DNA from: Lactifluus volemus | Lineage: Eukaryota > Basidiomycota > Agaricomycetes > Russulales > Russulaceae | Reading direction: 5' to 3' | NCBI GenBank assembly: GCA_022376515.1 | Contig: WTXI01000040.1 | Coordinates: 124,001-188,000, forward strand | Length of the DNA stretch: 64,000 nt | Part shown: positions 10,477 to 21,214 of the stretch, piece after piece | Layout: each line of letters opens with the position of its first letter | Numbering within the stretch: position 1 is the first letter of the stretch | Made by a program: the position numbers and the translations under genes | Notes under the pieces: model-generated | What the model was told of the DNA's origin: nothing | The model's input: the letters and a program-made list of their open reading frames with translations, nothing else | The model's database searches: none

Positions 10477-13400
10477 TTAGATAAGTTGTGGTAATGTACT
10501 AGTAGCCCAATTTGATCCATAAGCAAAATCTGAGAGATCAAGCCGTGTCTCATGTTTGCCTGCAATCCAGATAGTGCTGGGTCTATGAAGGCATGGCCTA
10601 TGTAGCTCGGGAATCCAAAGCACAAGTTCGTCCTCTTCTCCGCATAACCAACCGTCACTGTCGATCAAGGATTGGTCCGTAAATTGATCCTTAATATTTT
10701 CGGTCTTCACATGAATTGTGCCATTATCTGAAGCTGAGGCAATATGTCCCGTTGTGGCATCCCACACCCGAATCGTGTGATCATCCGAGCCCGATACGAT
10801 CCGCTCCCCGTCCGGTGAGAATGCAACAGATGTCACATAACGGGTGTGTCCAGTAAACGGGCCGGCTATAATTTGTCCTGTTGTGGCATCCCACACCCGA
10901 ATCGTGTAATCATCCGAGCCCGATACGATCCGCTCCCCGTCCGGTGAGAATGCAACAGATGTGACAAAATCGGTGTGTCCAGTAAACGGGCTGGCTATAA
11001 TCTGTCCTGTTGTGGCATCCCACACCCGAATCGTGTGATCATCCGAGCCCGATACGATCCGCTCCCCGTCCGGTGAGAATGCAACAGATGTGACAAAATC
11101 GGTGTGTCCAGTAAACGGGCCGGCTATAATCTGTCCTGTTGTGGCATCCCACACCCGAATCGTGTGATCTTCCGAGCCCGATACGATCCGCTCCCCGTCC
11201 GGTGAGAATGCAACAGATGTCACATAATCGGTGTGTCCCGTAAATGGGCCGGCTACAATCTGTCCTGTTGTGGCATCCCACACCCGAATCGTGTGATCAA
11301 AAGAGCCCGATACGATCCGCTCCCCGTCCGGTGAGAATGCAACAGATCTGACATAACGGGTGTGTCCAGTAAATGGGCCGGCTATAATTTGTCCTGTTGT
11401 GGCATCCCACACCCGAATCGTGTAATCATCCGAGCCCGATACGATCCGCTCCCCGTCCGGTGAGAATGCAACAGATGTGACATCATGGGTGTGTCCAGTA
11501 AACGGGCCGGCTATAATCTGTCCTGTTGTGGTATCCCACACCCGAATCGTGCGATCTTCCGAGCCCGATACGATCCGCTCCCCGTCCGGTGAGAATGCAA
11601 CAGATGTGACATAAGAGGTGTGTCCAGTAAACGGGCCGGCTATAATCTGTCCTGTTGTGGCATCCCACACCCGAATCGTGTCATCATTCGAGCCCGATAC
11701 GATCCGCTCCCCGTCCGGTGAGAATGCAACAGATCTGACATAACGGGTATGTCCAGTAAACGGGCCGGCTATAATCTGTCCTGTTGTGGCATCCCACACC
11801 CGAATCGTCTGATCAGAAGAGCCCGATACGATCCGCTCCCCGTCCGGTGAGAATGCAACAGATGTGACATCATGGGTGTGTCCAGTAAACGGGCCGGCTA
11901 TAATCTGTCCTGTTGTGGCATCCCACACCCGAATCGTGTGATCATCCGAGCCCGATGTGATCCGCTTCCCGTCCGGTGAGAATGCAACAGATCTGACATA
12001 AGAGGTGTGTCCAGTAAATGGGCCGGCTATAATCTGTCCTGTTGTGGCATCCCACACCCGAATCGTGTGATCATCCGAGCCCGATGCGATCCGCTCCCCG
12101 TCTGGTGAGAATGCAACAGAATTGACCCAATCGGTGTGTCCCGTAAATGGGCCGGCTATAATCTGTCCTGTTGTGGCATCCCACACCCGAATCGTGTGAT
12201 CATCCGAGCCCGATGCGATACGCTCCCCGTCCGGCGAGAATGCAACACAATTGACCTCGTAGTCATGTGCCTCAAAAATCGTCATTTCCAATTCAGGCCA
12301 ATGCGACAACTGCCCGCGTTCCAACCTCAATGTCCGAGGAAATTCGGGAAGGTATTGATGAAGGATCTGCGAAGAAGCTGGCGCGAAAGGCAGGGCAGAG
12401 ACGTAGATATGTGGTGCACTTCGAGCCACCGCCTTTCCGAAATACCGCACGAATGAAGATGCATCCTTCGCCAATCCCAAAAAATTCTTCACTTCCGTTT
12501 GTGAACGCTATTGCAATTTCACGCTCAAGTCACTACATGTCATATTCAAATGTGCGGTGTACATACCTCTCGCAGCAACCACGCCGACAGGGATGACAAT
12601 GCTCGTGAACCAACGCCGACACTCTTCTTGACACTAAGCACTTCCAGCCAAAACAGAAACTTGGTTTTGAGGAGCAATCGAAGTTTTTTGAGGACCTCGT
12701 CATCGAAGGCAAGACGGCGCAAATGATCGCTCCAGTAAATGCAACCATATTGTAGAGCAGACGGAATATATTTGGTGATTCGGGATTCCAAGTCTTGGAC
12801 GTCGCTGTTGGCGAGATATGACGACTCGAGTCTGCAGATGTTGAATTTGAGGCCATCGAGCATTAAACCAAGGCAGGAATGTGACAAATCATGGTGGCCA
12901 TCCGCAAGATCGACATAAAACACGTTGCTCGTCTTACTAGTCAGAAAGTCACCGAATGATGTATGGAGGGGAAGGATGGGGCCCGTTTGATCATGTGAAG
13001 TGACGTTACTCAGCAGCGAGCCGAGGCAGCGGAGAATTCTGAGGACCTGGTTGGAATCTTCGGGGTGAGCAACGGGTGCATGCTGTCGCAGAGCAATTAA
13101 AGAATTGATGGAGAGGGGTTCGATAGCGGCAAAAAGTTGTCCCATGATGGACCGAAACAGAACTTGGGTTTCATCTGAATTAAAGTACCCTTGGAGCACT
13201 TCTTCGTACAAATTGACCAGCGGACCTTCACCACTGAGACCTCGAGAGGGTCTCAACAGGCGCCGTATACACTCGTTGTAGCCAAGGCCAAGACTTGCAG
13301 GGCTGTTTATGAAACCACATGCAACGGCCGCCCACTGAAACAAGCCCTCTGACGCCCGCAATAGGTTGCTGCCATGCTCTTTGAACACGTCCTCGCGGAG

Positions 13401-15742
13401 CTCGCTCTGAATGTACAAGCCAATATCTTGTTCCGTATTGACAGCCAGTTGGGCGTCATCCATGTACAGTGTATGCACGGACTCAGCCTTGATGAATGCC
13501 TGTTCGATGTCATCTTCCGACCTCGACGTGATGAGGATGCGAACTTTCGGCGGGAGGTCGATGAGACGTTGGGCAAGAAACGTATGCAGTGCATTTCTGC
13601 CAATTGTGATACCACTCTCATCCAACCCATCGATGATGATGAGAATTGGATCATCAAGTGGTACGCTCTTGAGCGGATTAACGAGGAGCCGTGTAAAAAG
13701 TCTACGAGGATCTCGGGTAGTGCCAAAAGATGGATCACTTGCAATGGCCCTCTTGAGGGCGAGCTTGAACTGAGGATAGCGATCGGAGAGGCCGCGGGCA
13801 AGCGTCGTAAAGAAATTATAAGCCTCGTCGTTGGACTCCTTGGCTTTCTCCTTCCGCACAAAAGCGACATAAGAACCGAGATACGTCTCGTCGAAGTGAA
13901 GTGCGATCTCATGGGCAATTGAGGACTTTCCCGTGCCTGCCTGGCCAAGGAGAACGAGGCCACGGTTGGATTCGGGATTCTTGACCCACTCGATGATATG
14001 GTTCAAGAAATGTTTGCGTGTGTCTCGATAACAGCCCTGTCTATCTTTGAATCGCCATCCTCCCAAAAGAGGGCTTTCCCCGATTATTGCATTCAATTCT
14101 ATTTAACTCTTGTTAAACCGAAGATCGATGGATTTGTGACTGTCATAATGACGTACCAGCATCCGATGCTTGATTCGACATATCCGTTTCCTGTGTTCTC
14201 ACATCGTTTCGTATTTCAGGGACAGGAGCGACAGCGGGGAGCGCAACATGTGTGGTGAATTGTCCTCGTAGATCTCGTAGTTGGACAACGGCCTTGCGGA
14301 GGCGTTCGAGATTGTTCGAAGCCAGGTTTGCTGAAAATCACGTGTTGATAAGAGGCGATGAGAGAGGTCAGGTCAGGATAACGTACCGACTGCATCCGTC
14401 TTGGCACTCGATCCGGCGGCAAACGCGCACGATTTGATAGGACCGGCACATTCGGAGACGCACTTCAGCATATCAATGAGAATTTTTGCTTGCATTGATT
14501 CTGGTTGGATGTTCCTCAAACCGTCCTCATTTGTAAATTGAAATGCATTTAGTATCGCCTCGATTAGTGATCGGAAGTTGCCGTCATGCTGTAACTTGTG
14601 TACCAAGTCCTGCCAACAAGCCAAAACAGGGTGAGCGTTCTATTTCATCCAACAAGGCAAGGGCGCGCACCTCGGGAATGTTTGAGAGCTGATCCCATGC
14701 CGAGCTGGCACGCTTAGGGGCAGCAATTAGCTCGGTGAATAGTAGAGAAGAAACGGATGGGACATACATCTTTGACGATTGGACTGACGGTATCCACGAC
14801 CTGCTTCATAACATCAACGGCACTTTTCCACATTGTGACCCCATCCATAGCTTCCTCAGCGCGATCTGGATGACTTGACATCCCCGGCTGGCTGTCCGGC
14901 ACTGTTCCTACAGGAGTGCCGCGAAGGTCAGCCGTCCCGGAAAAATCAGATCGAGGAGCGGCAACTGTCGTGGGTTGCGCGGTTTCAGTGTCAGATTGCA
15001 CAATGTGACGCGTAACGTCGCCTTGGGTGACAGGGTTGCCCGGTATGAGATTCGGGGTGTTGACTGTCGCTGTCCGAGAGGAACTTGCGTTTGAAGACAC
15101 TGTGATCGTTAAGACTGTGGCTGACGCCTTTGTCTGTTTCGAATTTCCATCTGCATCGCCGAAAACAATGTCGAGTTCTACATGTAGGATGCTCAGCCAG
15201 AAGCATAAGTAAAAATTCCAAAAAATCATGAGACGAACCGCAAGGTGGTTCACAGGCTATCCTCTGATTTCCGATAAGAATGTCTTTCGATTTGGGCCTT
15301 TCCATATAAAGATGTGCTGTGATATGAGATTGGGATTGTACAATGCTGCTGGGGACTCAGCCGCAAATAGGTATAAAATATGGGAATTTCTCACAAAGTG
15401 TCGTTCCATTCTACGATATTCTCCCTTCTCTGCACGGATCGAGTCTGCCTCGTCGTCGCCCCGCAAGTCACAGTGACATAAAAAATTCCTTTTCTCCAGA
15501 GGAGGTTCTTGAAACGCGGGAGGTTGCGCGCTCTGAGGACTGGCAGGGGAAACAGATTTAGTACCTCTCAGAGCATGATCACAAAGGGAGTACGTACCAG
15601 TGACCCTGAGCGAATGCGAGCCTGGTTGCGTTGAGATGACCTGAGCGCGGCTGCTGCCAGTGTGCCTCATGTCGGAGATTTGAGAACCTGAACTGTAGTA
15701 ATGGTTAACAGCGGGAGACATCGGGATAGGAGACTTTCGCAT
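10477..15742 (-). CDS. NLR-type receptor, C2-NACHT-WD40 (copy A, apparently intact)
   Basis: This is a fungal NOD-like receptor (STAND ATPase) of the type implicated in non-self recognition. Reading from ATG 15742: exon 1 is 15598-15742. C2-like strands follow (FYVTVTCGATTRQTRSV, ENIVEWND near 15430; LYMERPKSKDILIG near 15290) with less certain exon limits. Next come the helical domain exons ending at 14768, then 14671-14730, 14387-14609 and 14157-14330. The NACHT exon is 12567-14098 and the WD40 exon 10477-12507. Introns of 58 and 59 nt (14099-14156, 12508-12566) keep phase. NACHT shows Walker A GQAGTGKSS and Walker B ILIIIDGLDES. Twelve WD40 repeats follow, then the tail DGWLCGEEDELVLWIPE...LDLSDFAYGSNW. 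An apparent TAA near 14104 falls in an intron. The encoded protein should be cytosolic; the ligand is unknown. The repeats probably form one or two propellers that sense it, with C2 as a possible membrane-targeting effector end. Confidence 0.85.
10735..12270 (-). repeat. WD40 repeat array A, 12 units of 129 bp
   Basis: Twelve consecutive 129-bp units encode 43-residue WD40 repeats of the form GHTxxVxSVAFSPDGERIxS, then GSxDxTIRVWDATTGQIIAG and PFT. Units differ mainly at two clusters: the residues after GHT (DWVN, SYVR, HDVT, RYVR, DYVT, DFVT) and the SxDx turn (SDDH, SSDQ, SNDD, SEDR, SFDH, SDDY). The rest is nearly invariant at the DNA level, the pattern expected from unequal exchange plus selection on exposed positions. 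Confidence 0.9.
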
Positions 15743-16494
15743 ACGGATGGGGGGTCATCTGGGTAGCTTTTGAAGAGAGTAAGAAAGAGAAAGACAAGCG
15801 GGAGAGGTTGAGGGTTGTTGAGCCTTGAGGTAACCACGAGGCCTTACCTGTGCCTGCATTATACCTTCTAAGGGCATCTTATCTGCGCCATCTCACGCTT
15901 CTAAGGGTACCTTGTCTGCGCCATCTCACGCTCAGCGGGCACGTTTGTGATGATCGATAATCATATATATCTTCCTGGTTCACTTTCGGTAACTCGAGCT
16001 TCCGAGTCTGACCACTTCACCCTTGACTCCTTGAATAAAGATAGGGCGCCTTTTTCAAAACGTTATTACCTAGGACACTGCAAGATACTGTACTTTACGA
16101 TCCCCGAATGATAAAGCCCGACACGAGACAAAGTATGAGTAAAAGACGTATTCTATGCACAGTAACGGGGACCTGCGTTGCCCAAGAACTTTTTACGCTT
16201 GACCGCTAGCGACCGTGCGACAGCGATCATGGGAATCTGGATGAGTTGCAGCAAAATCTCTTTCCACATTCGAACAAATCAATGTTTTCACAAATAACAA
16301 AGAGGGAGTTTACGGTCATGACCAGTTCGTGGGCCGCCGCGGAGAGAAGAACGGTGGCCAACATGGCACGCGACCGCGAAAATCGGTGCGCTGAATCGCT
16401 AGACCGCCCCCGTGGCACAGATCCACCCCCCCTCCCGAGAGATCGCTGCACGATCATACACGAGGAGCCGAACGGAAACGCCTAATGGAATCTA
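15743..16494. other. 5' flank of NLR copy A
   Basis: No gene was found. The block aligns with unit B at 30362-30957, continuing beyond the MITE at 31502. It contains a short tandem of CTTCTAAGGG(C/T)A(C/T)CTT-type sequence near 15866-15925, also present in unit B. It is presumably the NLR promoter region. Confidence 0.5.
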
Positions 16495-17390
16495 TCTCAA
16501 AAAAGGGATTACGAGCAAAATGACCACCTGGCGACTTATTGCAGGGCGGATGGGCCCCAACCCGTGCCAGAATAGTAGATCCCTCTGGACCGGGGCTTCG
16601 ATTGGTTTCAATCAATGACAAGAGCTCGTCACACAGCCCACCATCCTCGGCCCAGCGGCCTAGCATAGGGACACGGCCTTCCAGGTGCTCTTACAGAAGC
16701 AGTCGAAATGGCCAAAAACCAGCTACTATTCACCTCCCACGTCCAATCTGTAATCATGTACATAGCTGACCATCACATCATCTCTTGGTGTCAGATCACC
16801 GACAGGCACGACAACCGTGACGCGGCCGCGTGCAAAGTCGTCTGCGATATAATCGCAGTCATACATCCCGCCACCTCTGCCTCAATAAGTTGGGTCCCAG
16901 GCCCAGCAACTTCAGACCCCTGAACCGTCTCCAAGAAATCGCGACCGAAGCGACGGCTACAGCAGACCCGGCCCCCCACCATAATAGCTCCGGCCTACCG
17001 CGCCCTCCACCGACCCCCTTCCGACCAACCTCCATACTTTATGCTGAGCACTTCCAACCCCAGCCAGTCTTTTGCACAGCCATCAACGGAACACGCCTCC
17101 ACAGGTGAATTGCAACGCGAGATACCATCCCCGCGCCCCCGACCCGCACCACTGCCAGTGTGGGCTGATAGACATCCAGACCCCCAGTCATGTCATTCCC
17201 CGCTTCAGGGTGGCACGCGAACGCATCCTCAAACCGGCCTCACCTACGATTTCACCCAACATTCTCTTCAGGACGAGAAAGGGTGGGGAAGCGCTAACGA
17301 AGTTCATCGAAGAAATGCAACCATGCGTCCGGCCCCGACCCCGGCCCGCAGAGGACCACGGCTGAACGCCTCGGGCGATCGCCCGCCGTC
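16495..17390 (+). pseudogene. LINE 3' end remnant (RNase H to C-terminal zinc-knuckle region), unit A
   Basis: On the plus strand, broken frames read GPNPCQNSRSLW, EMAKNQLLFTSHVQSVI, ISWVPGP and then HCQCGLIDIQTPSHVI...GGEALTKFIEEM. This order (RNase H core, SWVPGH-like motif, CxCG...HV zinc-binding segment, closing ...EAL..FI) resembles the 3' end of the ORF2 of basidiomycete non-LTR retrotransposons. Frames change several times and no reverse transcriptase is left. The matching piece in unit B is at 32130-32960, so it was present before the unit was duplicated. Confidence 0.4.
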
Positions 17391-18720
17391 GTCGACCCAC
17401 CCCACACATCCCCACTTTAAATACATTACATTTTACTTAACCCCGCCACCAAGCCGTGTTAATTGGGCCAATTTACGCGACTGAGCAAAGTCTTTGTTAC
17501 ATGTAAACATATTGCGCTATAGCAATGTAGATTCTAAATGTCCTCGTGAAGGACTGCTCGTAGGTAAAATGAAAGTCTCGATGATAGTATAAAGCGTGCC
17601 AAAAATTGTGACTGTCTTTTCAAACACGTATAGGGGTCGGATTCTGCGGGTAATCGCAAACACCCAACGCAGCGACCAAGACGAACCACTCTATATGCGG
17701 GGAAACTCGAGCTTATATGCGGCCAGCACACGCGTTGTGGCCTGAGATAACCAGCTCCGATTCGAGCTCTGACTATTCCGCAGCAAGGGCTGAGATCTGT
17801 GAATCTGGATGATCTACGAGTGGATGAGATGCCAGTTATGTTATTGGGCGCGGGATCTGCGAAGAGCAGTAGCATTGGGCACTTCTTCGTATGAGGTGGT
17901 CAACGTCAGGCACCTCTATAGTGCCAGATGACGACGAACTTGTTTCGGTACCGTTTCTGTCAGAGTCTGCTTCTCGCTCAGGTCCTCTAGGAGGCGCTGC
18001 CCCGTATCGGAGATGGCCCTCTCCCACCCCCATTAACTCGAGGTGTCGCAACACGAAGCTGTTTCGCAGATTGGGAGGGAATACGAAACAAGGCAGCGTG
18101 GAGAGTCAGGAAGCTGGATTTCTCTCAGGGCCATTGGCTATTAGATATGCGATCAGCTTGTCAGGGCAGCAAATAAAGAAGTAGATACGCACCAATTAAA
18201 GTCCCACGTAATCGCGGTGAGGAGGATGAATGTCTGAAGCACATGGGGGAGGACAACACCTGTCCAGTAGTACCTGATCCACCTCAGCTAACTGCCTTTG
18301 CGAATGGAACGCAGATTCATTTGCTCAAGATCAGCACCGAATCGGTGTGCGGGTGTCTCTTGAAAACATGGAGGCGAACTGCAAGTTGAGCGGAGCGTCA
18401 TGTGTTTCTACATTTCGGTTGTATGTGCATACAGTCCATATCAAAGAGAGATAGCCTGGGTGACATGGACAGTAGGATGAGGTTATCACCGGATCACATC
18501 GCACTTCTCCGATCGACTTTTTTTTTTTACCCGCGCCCCATTATGGCAAAAGTCAACCAACCGTGTCAAAAGACTTCTCTCATCGACAATCGGACTTTTC
18601 GCGTCGCAGTCAAAACGCCTGGGTTGCCGGACGGCTGACAATTGTATTTCAAACCAAATTTCTCAACAAGGACATTTTCTGCCTGAAGTGGGTCAGGGAT
18701 GACGATGGCCAGACGAAGGT
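17391..18720. other. non-coding end of unit A
   Basis: This aligns with 33010-34075 of unit B, which lacks about 330 bp present here near 18170-18490. No gene was accepted; the open frames are short and not shared intact between the two copies. Confidence 0.5.
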
Positions 18721-19602
18721 CTGCCTCAGGTACCCAAACTCTCTTTATTTCGCCCCATCAACTGACAACTCGAATGACCTGCAGGCGGGCAAGATGACCT
18801 CCCCACCGACTTTTCCATTGTCCCGAAAGACCATCGACAACATCCCACAGCAGCAAGCGCAGATCTAGCAATTCTTTCTGGCGCTGCAGAACAGCTGCGT
18901 TCTACCTGTCCACATCTGCCGCTGAGCCAAGATGCAGCGTCCGCACCACCAGCAGCTACAGCTCGCACATGTGCAGACAATCGCTACTGTGCTCGGGGCA
19001 GCATAGTCCAGCATGTGCGCCGCAGGTATGATACTGCCGATTTGCATAATGGCTTTGATGAATCAGGGAGTTACAGGTCCTCGGATAACTCTCCACCGTC
19101 AAACCATAGCAACAACAACTACTAGTACCCAGAAGCGCAAACCGACGCACCAGCGCCAACCGGTCAACAGTCGGAGGAAGAACATCAAGCGCGCGGAAGC
19201 AACAAAGCCCATCACCTCCTGGGTATCCCAGTTTTGAGAAAAGTGTAGAAACAGACCCACCATAAAACTTCCCCCAGTCGTCTACTCAACATTCCCCCCT
19301 CAGTGAGCCAGTTTCTGAACCAGTTCCTCCAGAATTGCTCCTCCAACTCTTCCCTCTATCTCATCCCCACCTGCAAGCTCCGCTCTGACGCACCCTCCTT
19401 CCCCCTCACGCCCACACCCGGCGTCCCCACTCAGCCCACAGAGAACACAAGTCTAGCACCTCCTTCGCCACCACGCTTAGTGCGACTATCGCTATGCCAA
19501 CAAACCTCACATCCATCCCCTCACGCTCCCTTCAGCTCTCCGTTAGCGACTCCTATCGCATCACATCCACTGGCTCTCCCCTCCTCGATCAGCCTCCAAT
19601 CA
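18721..19602. other. spacer between units A and B
   Basis: This sequence has no counterpart in unit B and no recognisable gene or terminal repeat. A C-rich, weakly coding-like stretch at 19300-19600 on the plus strand is Ser/Pro-rich and resembles low-complexity sequence. Confidence 0.4.
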
Positions 19603-19754
19603 CCTCGTTCGCTAGTCTTGCGTTGGGATGAGGAAAGGTTTGGTGGCTGGGATGCCAGAGGCGCACAGAGTATGTTTGTTTAAGCATGCCTTGGGGTTAG
19701 GGTTATATCTGCGCAAGAGGGAGATGTCAATGACAACGACCATAAGCCACTAGT

Positions 19755-19925
19755 ATGTCCACGACCAATTTTCTACGACGCATCACTGTTAACAAGCTCG
19801 TGGGTGTTCAGGCCTCAGACAGGTCCGTCAAAGATAAGGAAATCGGCGTCTTACCTGCGTTTACGGTCACTGTCGATGATCCTGAGAACTTGAAGGTTGG
19901 AGATATCCGTGGGTTCGCCGTCTAG
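19755..19925 (+). pseudogene. sorting-nexin (Vps5/Snx1-like) first-exon fragment, unit B
   Basis: ATG 19755 opens 56 codons ending in TAG at 19923, reading MSTTNFLRRITVNKLVGVQA, then EIGVLPAFTVTVDDP and NLKVGDIRGF. This resembles the segment that enters the PX domain of Vps5-type sorting nexins. The stop falls where the family continues with a VYTV-like strand, and the following bases still suggest a decayed continuation. The rest of the gene is absent, so this is a truncated duplicate. The assignment rests on motif similarity recalled from the family, not a search. Confidence 0.4.
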
Positions 19926-21214
19926 TCTACGACCTACAGTATCACGTTGCTTCCTTCCTGCCAGTTTCTCTTAACAGTTGCCCTAATCGCCCTCTTTCAC
20001 GGTATGAATATACACTTTCGGGGGAACTCTGGTCTTCCCTTTCGCCTAGTCTGCATGCTACCGTCCGGACATTCCCCTTCTGAAGGCGCTTGGCAAGCCT
20101 GAAAGTTTAGCCCCACCATGTATCTGTATGCTTGCCTTCTTTTCGCAAAATTTCCGGTGTGTGACATGACAGTTCGTTAGATCATTATCGACTCCTTGTC
20201 GCGCCATTCCTCTGGATCGTCGGTGCCTGCATAAAAGGGCCCTTTTTCAAAGAGATCACATGGGCACACTGGCAAGCGAGATGAATACAAGGTGCGGAGC
20301 ACACACAGAACTGGACATCCATTCCCCCTCACGGGCCAGTGGGTGACTTATCGTGCTTGCACCGATTTGAAGGACGATCGACGACATGGACTCACGAATG
20401 GGATTCTCCAATTTCGTCATGCGCCACATAAATGAATTCATGAGGCCCCCGCTGCATAGCTGAGTGTCTCTCATGCCGAACCATGAACGAAAATGGTTAT
20501 TATGATTGTATGTCCAGTCGTCGCCACGTAGCTCCATGGATTGTCAACAATGAAGGGTTTGGGTAGAATGATTCTGTTGCGCGGTACGAAATGAGAAGGA
20601 CATGACAACGTTGCATGGCCCAACTTTACAGATTCACCAACGATGTTGGTAGAGATTGGGGGCCTCAGGCTCTGGCTCGGCTTGCGTCTAGGGCAGATGG
20701 TTTGATCACGTGACTGTAGAGTTCAAAAACACGTTTTTTCTATCTATTTTTCTTTTCGTTGCTCTGTTGTCCGTTTGGGGTATCATCCCCTTTCCTTCCA
20801 TAGCTCCCATGAGGCCATTTTGTATAGGGGGATATCTATATTTGTATAGCTGTGCACGCTCTCTTTGGCTGCGTGGATGAATGCCGAATTGTTCACAGGT
20901 TAAAGCGCAGCGTAGATCAGGTATGATATTTGGTGCTGGTTGAGTCTGGAGTCATATAGGTATTACAACGAGTTGGATACAACAGGAATATCGGCCCCGA
21001 GAAACAAAAACTGGTGAGTGAAAATTTAAAAAAAAGGGAGAGAATACAGATTAGGCAACGGGCAAAGCTGGAAAGCTCGGGCCCATGCAGTGCGTTGGAA
21101 GTGTAGGATGGATGATTCCTCCTCTTCGTCTGCGCCTGCCTGTCTTTTCCATGCTGCTGTGCTGTGTGGATGGACCGACAAATGTAAAAATTTCAGCTAC
21201 GGTAAGCGAAAATC
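19926..21214. other. non-coding flank of unit B
   Basis: This aligns with 370-1700 of unit A. No gene, RNA or mobile-element end is visible. Confidence 0.5.

Noticed and set aside
11039..11668. ORFs of 60-80 codons in other frames across the WD40 array, repeated every 129 bp
   Set aside because: They are frame shadows of the WD40 coding repeats and show the same periodicity, with no independent start context.
10735..12270. A CRISPR-like array (regular direct repeats)
   Set aside because: The 129-bp units are contiguous coding repeats without spacers, in a eukaryotic sequence.
14099..14156. In-frame TAA (about 14104) just before the NACHT exon of NLR copy A
   Set aside because: It lies in a 58-nt intron with donor GTACGT (14156) and acceptor AAATAG. 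Splicing joins ...ASDA to E-LNAIIGES in phase, and copy B has the same junction.
17041..17484. Pro-rich ORF of 147 codons as a host gene
   Set aside because: It overlaps the LINE remnant in another frame and is not kept intact in the unit B copy.
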